Of a stretch of 19,493 nucleotides of DNA, positions 6,926-12,553 are shown piece by piece (position 1 is the stretch's first letter; every line of letters begins with the position of its first letter). The position numbers and the translations under genes were made by a program. The stretch is taken from assembly GCA_031266095.1 (NCBI GenBank), contig JAISBR010000055.1:1-19493 (forward strand). The letters are read 5' to 3'. This DNA comes from Treponema sp. (lineage in GTDB: Bacteria > Spirochaetota > Spirochaetia > Treponematales > Breznakiellaceae). The notes under the pieces were generated by a model, which was not told the DNA's origin, made no database searches, and saw only the letters and a program-made list of their open reading frames with translations.

Positions 6926-7309
6926 TTACATACCGCGGAGTTTGTTGTCGAGCCGCGCCTTGTCCTGGTTGTTTATGATATCTTTATCCAACAGGATACT
7001 GGTAAGCTCGGTGAGAAATTCTTTAAGGTGGCCGAAGTGGTTTACCTTTATTGTTTCAAGGTCGGTTCTAAACTCGACTTGCAGGCCATCTATTTTCTGG
7101 GCAAGGTCGCTCTTGAATTCGATGCGCAGATCGTCTATTTTTTGGGCAAGATCGCCCACTTCTTTCTGCTTGAAGCCGTATTTGATAAAATTCATACCGT
7201 GCCGACTAAAGCCTATGATAAAAATGACCCCCGCGGCGACCAATAACAAGGTCGCGACCATGGGAGGAAAAGCCTTAATAAAAGTATCCAAAACATCCCA
7301 GCCGGTCAT
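6926..7309 (-). CDS. Small membrane protein with tandem coiled-coil repeats, function unknown
   Basis: This 127-residue protein is read against the late operon. Residues about 17-34 (PMVATLLLVAAGVIFIIGF) form one membrane helix. The rest is a soluble coiled coil containing two copies of a 15-residue unit, DLAQKIDDLRIEFKS and DLAQKIDGLQVEFRT (residues 53-82), and a degenerate third beginning DLETIKV. The start at 7309 has GAGGGT upstream. A good promoter (TTGACC, 18 bases, TATATT) lies just before it, so the gene is probably expressed in the lysogen independently of the late genes. Its stop is two bases beyond the end of the frameshift product. Such proteins in prophages are sometimes exclusion or membrane-signalling factors, but nothing here proves a role. 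Confidence 0.65.
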   Translation of the reverse strand: MTGWDVLDTFIKAFPPMVATLLLVAAGVIFIIGFSRHGMNFIKYGFKQKEVGDLAQKIDDLRIEFKSDLAQKIDGLQVEFRTDLETIKVNHFGHLKEFLTELTSILLDKDIINNQDKARLDNKLRGM

Positions 7310-7326
7310 TTTTTACCCTCAACCTT

Positions 7327-7356
7327 AATATAAGCCCGTCCGGGTGGTTTGGTCAA
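7327..7356 (-). promoter_or_regulatory. Predicted promoter for the minus-strand membrane protein
   Basis: Read on the minus strand, TTGACC (7356-7351) is separated by 18 bases from TATATT (7332-7327), and the ATG follows 18 bases after the -10 element. It is a close match to the housekeeping consensus. Confidence 0.55.
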
Positions 7357-7364
7357 TGGGGCGG

Positions 7365-7383
7365 TTTGGCCTATTTTTTGTCC
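7365..7383. repeat. Direct repeat copy 1 (19 bp)
   Basis: TTTGGCCTATTTTTTGTCC recurs at 7850-7868 with a single difference (18 of 19 identical). The two copies bracket the small gene pair at 7462-7778. Confidence 0.6.
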
Positions 7384-7439
7384 TCCACTATCTCAAAAAT
7401 CTTCAAGGTTAATAGCTTTCCCCTGTCTGATAGCCTAAG

Positions 7440-7454
7440 CTCCTCATAGAGGAG
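7440..7454 (+). promoter_or_regulatory. Hairpin burying the ribosome binding site of the 7462 gene
   Basis: CTCCTC (7440-7445) and GAGGAG (7449-7454) form a perfect six-pair stem with a three-base ATA loop. The GAGGAG arm is the Shine-Dalgarno sequence for the ATG at 7462, seven bases downstream. Folding would hide it, so translation may be controlled or simply low. Confidence 0.45.
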
Positions 7455-7461
7455 ACTCAAA

Positions 7462-7626
7462 ATGGGTATTGAACAAAAGATGGCAGAAGCCGCCCGGCTT
7501 ATGAAAGAAGCGGCAAGCAAGCTTGAGGAGCTTGGTTTACGGCTGGATTTTGAGATAAGGATTAAACCTCAGCCGCCCACCGTTGGTTTGACATTATCAA
7601 ATGATAATTCACCCTCCGAAAAATAG
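7462..7626 (+). CDS. Small helical protein, unknown function
   Basis: This is a 54-residue frame with a well-spaced GAGGAG site. The first 30 residues form an amphipathic helix (MAEAARLMKEAASKLEELGL), followed by a short strand (LDFEIRIKPQPP) and a polar tail. I recognise no family. The 3' end overlaps the end of the minus-strand gene at 7569-7778 by 58 bases, so the two are convergent. No clear promoter is visible directly upstream. The clear amphipathicity and ribosome binding site make it a likely real gene, but its shortness keeps confidence moderate. Confidence 0.45.
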   Translation: MGIEQKMAEAARLMKEAASKLEELGLRLDFEIRIKPQPPTVGLTLSNDNSPSEK

Positions 7627-7778
7627 CGGCTAAAAGAAGTGGCTAATCCCTTGATGGTCTCGGCGCTGGTAAAAGAATCGGCAAGTTTTTTATTATTACT
7701 GATTCTAACAGTCATTACATTCTGAAGGTAAAGCTCTGCGGCAATCAGCGATAGCGCCCTGAGTGTTTGTTCGTTCAT
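7569..7778 (-). CDS. Small protein, unknown function
   Basis: I choose the ATG at 7778 because AAGGAGGG stands at the ideal distance on the minus strand. A longer frame to 7850 adds sequence with no ribosome binding site. The 69-residue product (MNEQTLRALSLIAAELYLQN... ending DNVKPTVGG) looks like a helical N-terminus followed by a mixed region with Ser/Lys. A TATACT -10-like element lies about 40 bases upstream, but its -35 is poor. It converges on and overlaps the 7462 gene. I recognise no family. Such small lysogen-expressed genes are typical moron content. Confidence 0.5.
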   Translation of the reverse strand: MNEQTLRALSLIAAELYLQNVMTVRISNNKKLADSFTSAETIKGLATSFSRYFSEGELSFDNVKPTVGG

Positions 7779-7849
7779 TCTTGCCCTCCTTGCAGGACTG
7801 GTTTGGTTGGTAACCCCAGTATACCGCAGGGAGGGCTTTTTGTACCCCA

Positions 7850-7868
7850 TTTGGCCTATTTTTCGTCC
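7850..7868. repeat. Direct repeat copy 2 (19 bp)
   Basis: TTTGGCCTATTTTTCGTCC matches the copy at 7365-7383 except for one base. It lies upstream of the promoter of the WYL-TerB gene. Confidence 0.6.
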
Positions 7869-7890
7869 GTTAACACCCCGAAATACCGCC

Positions 7891-7920
7891 TTGACGGCTT
7901 GAAAAAACCTGCGATATAAT
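7891..7920 (+). promoter_or_regulatory. Predicted promoter for the WYL-TerB gene
   Basis: TTGACG (7891-7896) and a perfect TATAAT (7915-7920) are separated by 18 bases, with the start codon 28 bases beyond. This would express the gene independently of the late operon. Confidence 0.65.
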
Positions 7921-7948
7921 TATCTAAACTATAAAAAGGCGGTTTCTT

Positions 7949-8836
7949 ATGGGTATAGTTATCGCTATAATAATTATCCTGTTCATTCTCTACACAATAG
8001 GGAATGCACTGAAGAAGGCAGGGTTAATCCCTGATTCCCCTGATGAAATTCAAGAGAAAAGGGGGCATGTAGAAATAATCAGGCATGATCCTCAAGAGGA
8101 AAATATATCCCGAAAACCCATAGTAGAGCATGCTGTTGATTATTCACCGCTTTTGGAACTATGCGCCGAAATCCAAAATTGGCATGAAAATAATTACCTC
8201 CCCTTTGAGCAGCCAATCACCGTTGAAATTGATTATTGCGACAATGATGGCGAAAAAACGCACCGAAAAGTTGATATTTTATATATTGCGCAGAGTGACT
8301 ATAACAACGATGAATATTATTTTAAAGCATTCTGCCATTTACGGAACGAAGAACGGTCTTTTAAGGCGACCCGTGTCCTGAAAACCATGGCTAACGGCCA
8401 AGAAGTTGATTTAATCCAGTATATTGTTGATACATACCGCAAGACAGACGGATATAGAGCGACTATGTTGGCCATCAGGACCGAGGATCTGCTTCATTCC
8501 GACAGCGAGGCGGGAACTGCCGCCAGAATATTGACCTATATAGCGAGGATTGACGGCATCTTTACAAGAAAAGAGAAGGTAACTATCGCCCAGTTTATAC
8601 AAGAAATCGCCGGTGCTGAAAACGGCATAGAGATTGAAAACTACATAAAAGGGCTGCAAGCATTAATCCCGACAACGCCGGAATACAAAAAACTGGTCAA
8701 ACAAGCGGATGTTTCCGATGCCCTCATAGGAAAAGCTAAAGAAATGGTTGGCAAAGACCCTTTGAGGCAAGGGGCTTTTGACATATTGCTCGGGCAATAT
8801 AACAAGAGCCATGAAATTTCTCAAAAACCTACTTGA
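7949..8836 (+). CDS. Membrane-anchored WYL-like plus TerB-like protein
   Basis: This 295-residue protein has three parts. Residues 2-20 (GIVIAIIIILFILYTIGNA) are a membrane helix that would leave the rest in the cytoplasm or as a tethered domain. Residues about 88-160 look like a WYL domain: ITVEIDYCDNDGEKTHRKV followed by YYFKAFCHLRNEERSFKATR and VL, matching the WYL pattern of a short strand pair, then Y-L-x-A-x-C-x-x-R-x-x-x-R-x-F-x-x-x-R-I. Residues about 186-283 resemble a TerB helical domain (ILTYIARIDGIFTRKEKVTI, with the acidic D-G-x-x-x-x-x-E loop). WYL domains bind ligands, often nucleic acid or nucleotides, and occur in defence regulators. TerB occurs in stress and phage-defence networks. 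No DNA-binding HTH is present. Both domains were assigned by eye. The ribosome binding site is modest (AAGGCGG). Confidence 0.6.
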   Translation: MGIVIAIIIILFILYTIGNALKKAGLIPDSPDEIQEKRGHVEIIRHDPQEENISRKPIVEHAVDYSPLLELCAEIQNWHENNYLPFEQPITVEIDYCDNDGEKTHRKVDILYIAQSDYNNDEYYFKAFCHLRNEERSFKATRVLKTMANGQEVDLIQYIVDTYRKTDGYRATMLAIRTEDLLHSDSEAGTAARILTYIARIDGIFTRKEKVTIAQFIQEIAGAENGIEIENYIKGLQALIPTTPEYKKLVKQADVSDALIGKAKEMVGKDPLRQGAFDILLGQYNKSHEISQKPT

Positions 8837-8847
8837 TAATTCTCTTT

Positions 8848-8864
8848 ACCGGGCTTACTCCGGT
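8848..8864. terminator. Weak hairpin between convergent genes, possible bidirectional terminator
   Basis: ACCGG (8848-8852) pairs with CCGGT (8860-8864) around a seven-base loop, between the end of the WYL-TerB gene and the stop of the XRE gene. The T tract is very short on either strand, so termination would be inefficient. Confidence 0.3.
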
Positions 8865-9067
8865 TTGTCCTCCACATATTCTATAATGTCTGAAAACTGA
8901 CATTGAAAATAGGCACATATCTTTTCCAGGACTTCTGTTGATACCCGCTCATTTTTGGCAAATTTTGCCAAAGTGGTGCCCGATATTCCCACCTTTTCAA
9001 CTAGATCGGTCTTTTTCATGCCCTTTTCCACCAACAGATGAAACAGCGGCTTATAAGTAATCCCCAT
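8855..9067 (-). CDS. Small XRE/Cro-CI-type HTH repressor
   Basis: This 70-residue protein is essentially one helix-turn-helix domain of the compact Cro/CI type (HTH_26-like): YKPLFHLLVEKGMKKTDLVE, then KVGISGTTLAKFAKNERVST, where the recognition helix is SGTTLAKFAKNE, and a closing helix EVLEKICAYFQCQFSDIIEY. The length is typical of this class. The start at 9067 has AAGGA upstream and a perfect-spacing promoter. It is divergent from the 9198 operon across a region containing a 27-bp palindrome that overlaps the opposing -35 element. The protein most likely represses that operon, and perhaps itself. A Cys pair (KICAYFQC) is notable but could be structural. Confidence 0.8.
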   Translation of the reverse strand: MGITYKPLFHLLVEKGMKKTDLVEKVGISGTTLAKFAKNERVSTEVLEKICAYFQCQFSDIIEYVEDKPE

Positions 9068-9086
9068 TTATATTCCTTATGGATAA

Positions 9087-9115
9087 AATATATCAGGATA
9101 TGGAAAAAATGTCAA
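9087..9115 (-). promoter_or_regulatory. Promoter for the XRE repressor
   Basis: On the minus strand TTGACA (9115-9110), 17 bases, then TATATT (9092-9087) give a perfect -35 and optimum spacing. The start codon at 9067 is 19 bases beyond the -10 element. Confidence 0.7.
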
Positions 9116-9121
9116 GAAAAG

Positions 9122-9148
9122 CAAATATTTTGTTTGACAAAATATTTG
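9122..9148. promoter_or_regulatory. Palindromic operator for the XRE repressor
   Basis: CAAATATTTTG (9122-9132) and CAAAATATTTG (9138-9148) are perfect inverted arms of 11 bases around TTTGA. The site covers the -35 of the rightward promoter and lies just upstream of the -35 of the leftward one, exactly where a repressor would control the switch. The binding protein is inferred from adjacency. Confidence 0.65.
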
Positions 9149-9162
9149 TAAAGGCTTATATT
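9134..9162 (+). promoter_or_regulatory. Promoter for the small operon starting at 9198
   Basis: TTGACA (9134-9139), 17 bases, TATATT (9157-9162). The two hexamers and spacing are identical to those of the divergent promoter. The right arm of the palindrome overlaps the -35 element. Confidence 0.72.
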
Positions 9163-9197
9163 ATATGCGGAAAAGCAAATATATAGAGGTTAAAATT

Positions 9198-9395
9198 ATG
9201 GCTAACATAGACTATTTGTTCAGGAAAGGCCAGCCGGAGCGCCCTTTGAATGAGCCGGTATATATGGCCGACACCACAGGCAGGGTGATGAGGATCACCT
9301 GTGAGCAGGCCCTGGGTGATGGAGTTTACTGGTTTGTGGCCGAAGAAACACCGTCCTACGGTGCTGTAGAAAATAAGGAGGTACATCATGGGTAA
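9198..9395 (+). CDS. Small unknown protein, first gene of switch-controlled operon
   Basis: I start this at ATG 9198, with AGAGG nine bases upstream, because the in-frame ATG at 9165 overlaps the -10 region and would lie upstream of or at the expected transcript start. The product has 65 residues: a short polar N-terminus (MANIDYLFRKGQPERPLNEP) and a beta-rich middle (VYMADTTGRVMRITCEQALG, then DGVYWFVAEE). No family is recognised. It is the immediate target of the divergent promoter, so it is the gene the repressor is meant to keep silent in the lysogen. It could be a small effector, antirepressor or anti-defence protein, but this is speculation. It overlaps the next small gene by eight bases. 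Confidence 0.55.
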   Translation: MANIDYLFRKGQPERPLNEPVYMADTTGRVMRITCEQALGDGVYWFVAEETPSYGAVENKEVHHG

Positions 9396-9489
9396 AATCA
9401 TTCAATTCAGGAAGCCGGTTTTCAAGATGTACAACACTGGTTTTGAAATCCCGGTAAAGCGGGATAATCCGCCCCCGCGCCCCCGATAA
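9388..9489 (+). CDS. Very small basic protein, unknown
   Basis: This is a 33-codon frame with an excellent ribosome binding site (AAGGAGGT at 9375-9382) at correct distance, overlapping the end of the previous gene in the way of co-translated genes. The product is basic and ends in a proline/arginine tail (RDNPPPRPR). It has no membrane segment and no recognised motif. The strong site is the main support. It may be a coupling leader for the following gene rather than a functional protein. Confidence 0.45.
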   Translation: MGKIIQFRKPVFKMYNTGFEIPVKRDNPPPRPR

Positions 9490-9522
9490 GGAGGTTTTTA
9501 TTTTATTTTCAAGGAGTTTGTT

Positions 9523-9879
9523 GTGGTAGTGAGGCAAACGACAATCGTGGAATCGGCGATCCTGCCGGTTCTTGGGAAACTTGGAATCCCCGGCATGAAG
9601 TTAATTGGCTGGTGTGAAGACAAGGAGGAACAAGACGAAATCCCGCATTTTTCCGTATTTCTTGAAGCCGAGTCGGGCAAGGGAGAGTGCCTCTTTCTTG
9701 AAGTTGAGCTTCACGAGGGATTCCTTCCATTGGGAAGTAACTGGGCGCTTATGAAACGGGGTGATGTGGCGTCATTTTTTGCGGGTGATGACCCTGAATA
9801 TGAGGGGCGCAATTTTCTGGTCTCCCGGGATGCGTATTGGAGAAAAGCTGTAGAGGCCGGCGTGCCTGGTATGAAGTAA
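9523..9879 (+). CDS. Unknown soluble protein, possibly truncated by a frame break
   Basis: GTG at 9523 is preceded by AAGGAG at 9511-9516. The 118-residue product is mixed alpha/beta with LGIPGMKLIGWCEDKEEQDE and an acidic body, and I recognise no family. Protein-like sequence continues beyond the stop in another frame (see 9867-10026), so the present stop at 9877 may be secondary and the original protein about 165-170 residues long. The last five residues, VPGMK, repeat IPGMK at residues 22-26, and the DNA around both is similar, which may hint at a local rearrangement. The gene belongs to the switch-controlled operon by position. Confidence 0.5.
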   Translation: MVVRQTTIVESAILPVLGKLGIPGMKLIGWCEDKEEQDEIPHFSVFLEAESGKGECLFLEVELHEGFLPLGSNWALMKRGDVASFFAGDDPEYEGRNFLVSRDAYWRKAVEAGVPGMK

Positions 9880-10026
9880 ATCTGGACGGGAAAACTATAC
9901 CCGGCTATATTCAGGTTCTGAAAGCCCGGGGCTCCACAGTGGATTTTTGACCGCGAATTCACTCTTACCAAAACCCAGAAAAGCAATGCCCAGATATATC
10001 TGGAAAAAATTGCGTCGACGGATTAG
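9867..10026 (+). pseudogene. Decayed gene 3' remnant split between two frames
   Basis: From 9867 one frame reads WYEVNLDGKTIPGYIQVLKA then RGSTVDF and stops at TGA 9948. Skipping a single T in the TTTTT run at 9943-9947 continues it as DREFTLTKTQKSNAQIYLEK and IASTD to TAG 10024. This is convincing protein sequence with no start codon or ribosome binding site of its own. It is either the disrupted C-terminus of the 9523 gene or the remnant of a gene whose 5' part was lost when the island arrived. Its function is not recognised. Confidence 0.5.
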
Positions 10027-10075
10027 ATAGAAAGTTTATAGCTTTTCGTTATCCGGCTGTTCATACTCAGAATTA

Positions 10076-12553
10076 ATGGCAAGCGCATACGCACTGGAAG
10101 CGGTTTTTAACCTCATAGACAAGGTTACCAAACCGATGAACAATATAAACAAGCAGGGCGATATTGTCAACGCCGGCCTGAAAAAGACTTTTTCCAACGC
10201 TCAAAAGTACGCTGATAAATTCGCCGGACGGCTCAAGAGGCTTGGTTCCGGCCTGCTCAAGCTGGCGGGGATTTCCGCCTTCCTCAATTTTGACTCCATT
10301 AAATCCCTTGCCGGAAAAGGAGTCAGGGACGCCGTTGAATTTCAAACCGCCCTGGCAAAAGTTAAAACCATAGCAGACACAACTAAAGTCTCCATGAAGC
10401 AATTTTCAGAAGGAATACTCGACCTGTCTTCAAAAACGGGAGTCGCCGCCACCGACATAGGGGAGTCCGTCTACGCCGCTATTTCAGCGGGCGTGGATAC
10501 CGCTAAGGCTGTTTCCTTTACGGAAGTGGCGACCAAGGCGGCAGTCGGCGGGTTTACCGATACCGCCACGGCAATAGACGGCCTTACCTCTATACTGAAC
10601 GCTTACGGCCTATCGGCGGATAAAGCTATGGGCATAGCGGATCAAATGCTTTTAACGCAGAACCTCGGCAAGACCAGTTTCGGCGCTATGGCGCAAAGTA
10701 TAAAACAGGTGATACCGACCGCCGCGGCGCTCAACGTAAAAACGGACGAACTCTTCGCGTCCGTCGCGTCCCTTACCGGGACGGCGGGATATGATACCGC
10801 CAAGGCAATGACCGGGCTTAACCGGGCGCTTATGGGGATAATGAAGCCCGAAGGCCAGGCGGCGGAAATGGCCAAAAAGTTAGGACTTAATTTTTCCGCG
10901 GCCGGATTGCAAAGCCGCGGTTTCGCTCAAACCATAAGGGATATATACCGGGCAACGGGCGGGAACCAGGATATAATCGGAAAGCTATTTGGTTCCGCCG
11001 AGGCGTTGAAAGTAGTAAACGTGCTGGGCGGGTCAGGCTCGGCGCTTTTTGAAAAGACCCTCGACGCAATGCAAAATGCCACCGGAGCAACGCAGCGGGC
11101 GTTTGAGACAATAATGGACACACCGGAAAAACGGTGGTCTATAGCGCTTAACAAAATGAAGAACGCCGGAATCGGCCTGGGGACAGCCCTGCTCCCTGTT
11201 GTTGAACGGGTAATCGGAAGGGTAACTGAAATAGCCGACAGGATCGCCGCCTTTGATTTCAGCCAGATCGCCGCCGTTGCGGATACCGTATTTTCAAAGA
11301 TAGAAGGCTTTGCCAATTTGCTGTGGGAGGCCATTCAGATCGCCTGGCAATTCAGGGGCGTTATTCTTGTTGTTGTAGGCGCATTAATGCTCTATCGCAC
11401 GGCTCAGCTTTTATTGAACGCCGCGATGAACGTAAATCCCATCAGCCTAATCATAACGCTCGTAGGACTGTTGATTTTTGGCCTTATCGCTTTAGTAAAA
11501 AACTGGGATAAAGTAACCGCCGCCGTGAAAAACAACGCCGAAAAAGTCATGGCTGTTATATCTATTTTTACCGGCCCCTTCGGTTTTATTATTTCCTGCG
11601 TTAAGGAACTATTTACCAACTGGCACCGCGTAACCGATGCCTTTAAAAATGGCGGGATATTGGGAGCGATAAAAAAGATTGGAGCGGTTATCCTTTCCGG
11701 CCTTCTTGCTCCCGTGCAGGGTCTCCTTGAAATTATATCCCATATCCCAGGTCTGGGCCACCTTGCCGGAAAAGGCGCGGAGAAAATCGCCGGGCTCCGC
11801 AATTCTCTGCTGGGAGAGGATGCGAATATCACCGCAAAAATCAAAATACCGAAAGTAGAACCGCCGCCAGTGGAGCTGCCCGATGCCGCGGTTCCCGACG
11901 CCATCGAACCCCCGGCAATGGACGATCTCCAGCGGCAGCTGGATGCCCTGGATATGCCCAGTTTCGGGATGCCCGACGCATCAAAACTGCACGGCGTAGT
12001 GGATATATCCAACGGCCCCAGCGCCATAACCCACTACTATGCTGCCCTTCCCGGCGCCGGTGCCGGCCCGGTTCAGGCCATAGCTGCGCCGCCCCTCACA
12101 CAGACGGTAACCTCGGCGGTTTCAACTCCCGCCGTCGTAGATAATACCCCACAGGCCCTTTTAAGCATCGACAAAACCGTGCGGACAATTACGGCGCTTA
12201 TTCAAAGTATCGATACCACCGCCAAGGCCATCTTCAACAAACCCGCTCCTGCTATAACAGCAGATATGCCGGCGCTCCGCATTCCGGCGCAGGTGACCAG
12301 AACTCCCTACAAGCCGCCCCCCGTTCCGAAGCAATACATCAAGACGGACAAGCGGGAAAAAGAAGATGCGGATCAGGACGACCCCCGGCACATCCCGCCC
12401 GTGAGCCGTGAAGAGCGCATGGCGTACAGCCTGCAGGAACGGCGGGAGACAGTCGGCATCGAAGTATCCACCGCCCAGGGATCGCAGGCGCGGATCGTGC
12501 GCCGGCCGAAGTCTCCGAATATCAAACTTACCACATCCGGGGGGAACGCGTGA
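10076..12553 (+). CDS. Tail tape measure protein (TP901-type core)
   Basis: This 825-residue protein follows the chaperone region, as tape measures do. Residues 1-75 begin with a helix of the Mu/P2 tape-measure type (ALEAVFNLIDKVTKPMNNIN). Residues about 80-330 match the TP901 family core: EFQTALAKVKTIADTT, GVAATDIGESVYAAISAGVD, LTSILNAYGLSADKAMGIAD and GKLFGSAEALKVVNVLGGSG. Three hydrophobic segments lie at about 426-446, 455-474 and 491-513, the region that forms a channel at infection. The C-terminus is Pro-rich and basic. By the usual 0.15 nm per residue rule the tail would be at most about 124 nm. There is no clear Shine-Dalgarno sequence before the ATG, unlike most late genes here. Confidence 0.88.
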   Translation: MASAYALEAVFNLIDKVTKPMNNINKQGDIVNAGLKKTFSNAQKYADKFAGRLKRLGSGLLKLAGISAFLNFDSIKSLAGKGVRDAVEFQTALAKVKTIADTTKVSMKQFSEGILDLSSKTGVAATDIGESVYAAISAGVDTAKAVSFTEVATKAAVGGFTDTATAIDGLTSILNAYGLSADKAMGIADQMLLTQNLGKTSFGAMAQSIKQVIPTAAALNVKTDELFASVASLTGTAGYDTAKAMTGLNRALMGIMKPEGQAAEMAKKLGLNFSAAGLQSRGFAQTIRDIYRATGGNQDIIGKLFGSAEALKVVNVLGGSGSALFEKTLDAMQNATGATQRAFETIMDTPEKRWSIALNKMKNAGIGLGTALLPVVERVIGRVTEIADRIAAFDFSQIAAVADTVFSKIEGFANLLWEAIQIAWQFRGVILVVVGALMLYRTAQLLLNAAMNVNPISLIITLVGLLIFGLIALVKNWDKVTAAVKNNAEKVMAVISIFTGPFGFIISCVKELFTNWHRVTDAFKNGGILGAIKKIGAVILSGLLAPVQGLLEIISHIPGLGHLAGKGAEKIAGLRNSLLGEDANITAKIKIPKVEPPPVELPDAAVPDAIEPPAMDDLQRQLDALDMPSFGMPDASKLHGVVDISNGPSAITHYYAALPGAGAGPVQAIAAPPLTQTVTSAVSTPAVVDNTPQALLSIDKTVRTITALIQSIDTTAKAIFNKPAPAITADMPALRIPAQVTRTPYKPPPVPKQYIKTDKREKEDADQDDPRHIPPVSREERMAYSLQERRETVGIEVSTAQGSQARIVRRPKSPNIKLTTSGGNA

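Larger units (their letters stand above)
9116..9182 (+). repeat. Direct repeat GAAAAGCAAATAT, two copies
   Basis: GAAAAGCAAATAT occurs at 9116-9128 and again at 9170-9182. The first copy leads into the palindrome. The second lies near the predicted transcription start of the 9198 operon, so it could be a second operator half-site. Confidence 0.5.

Noticed and set aside
7376..7458. Possible 30-residue minus-strand frame ending FEIVEDKK, resembling the EYVEDKPE end of the XRE protein, with a shared 12-base run (TTTGTCCTCCAC)
   Set aside because: Too short, only a TTG start and no ribosome binding site; could be a remnant of a second repressor gene but not supportable alone.
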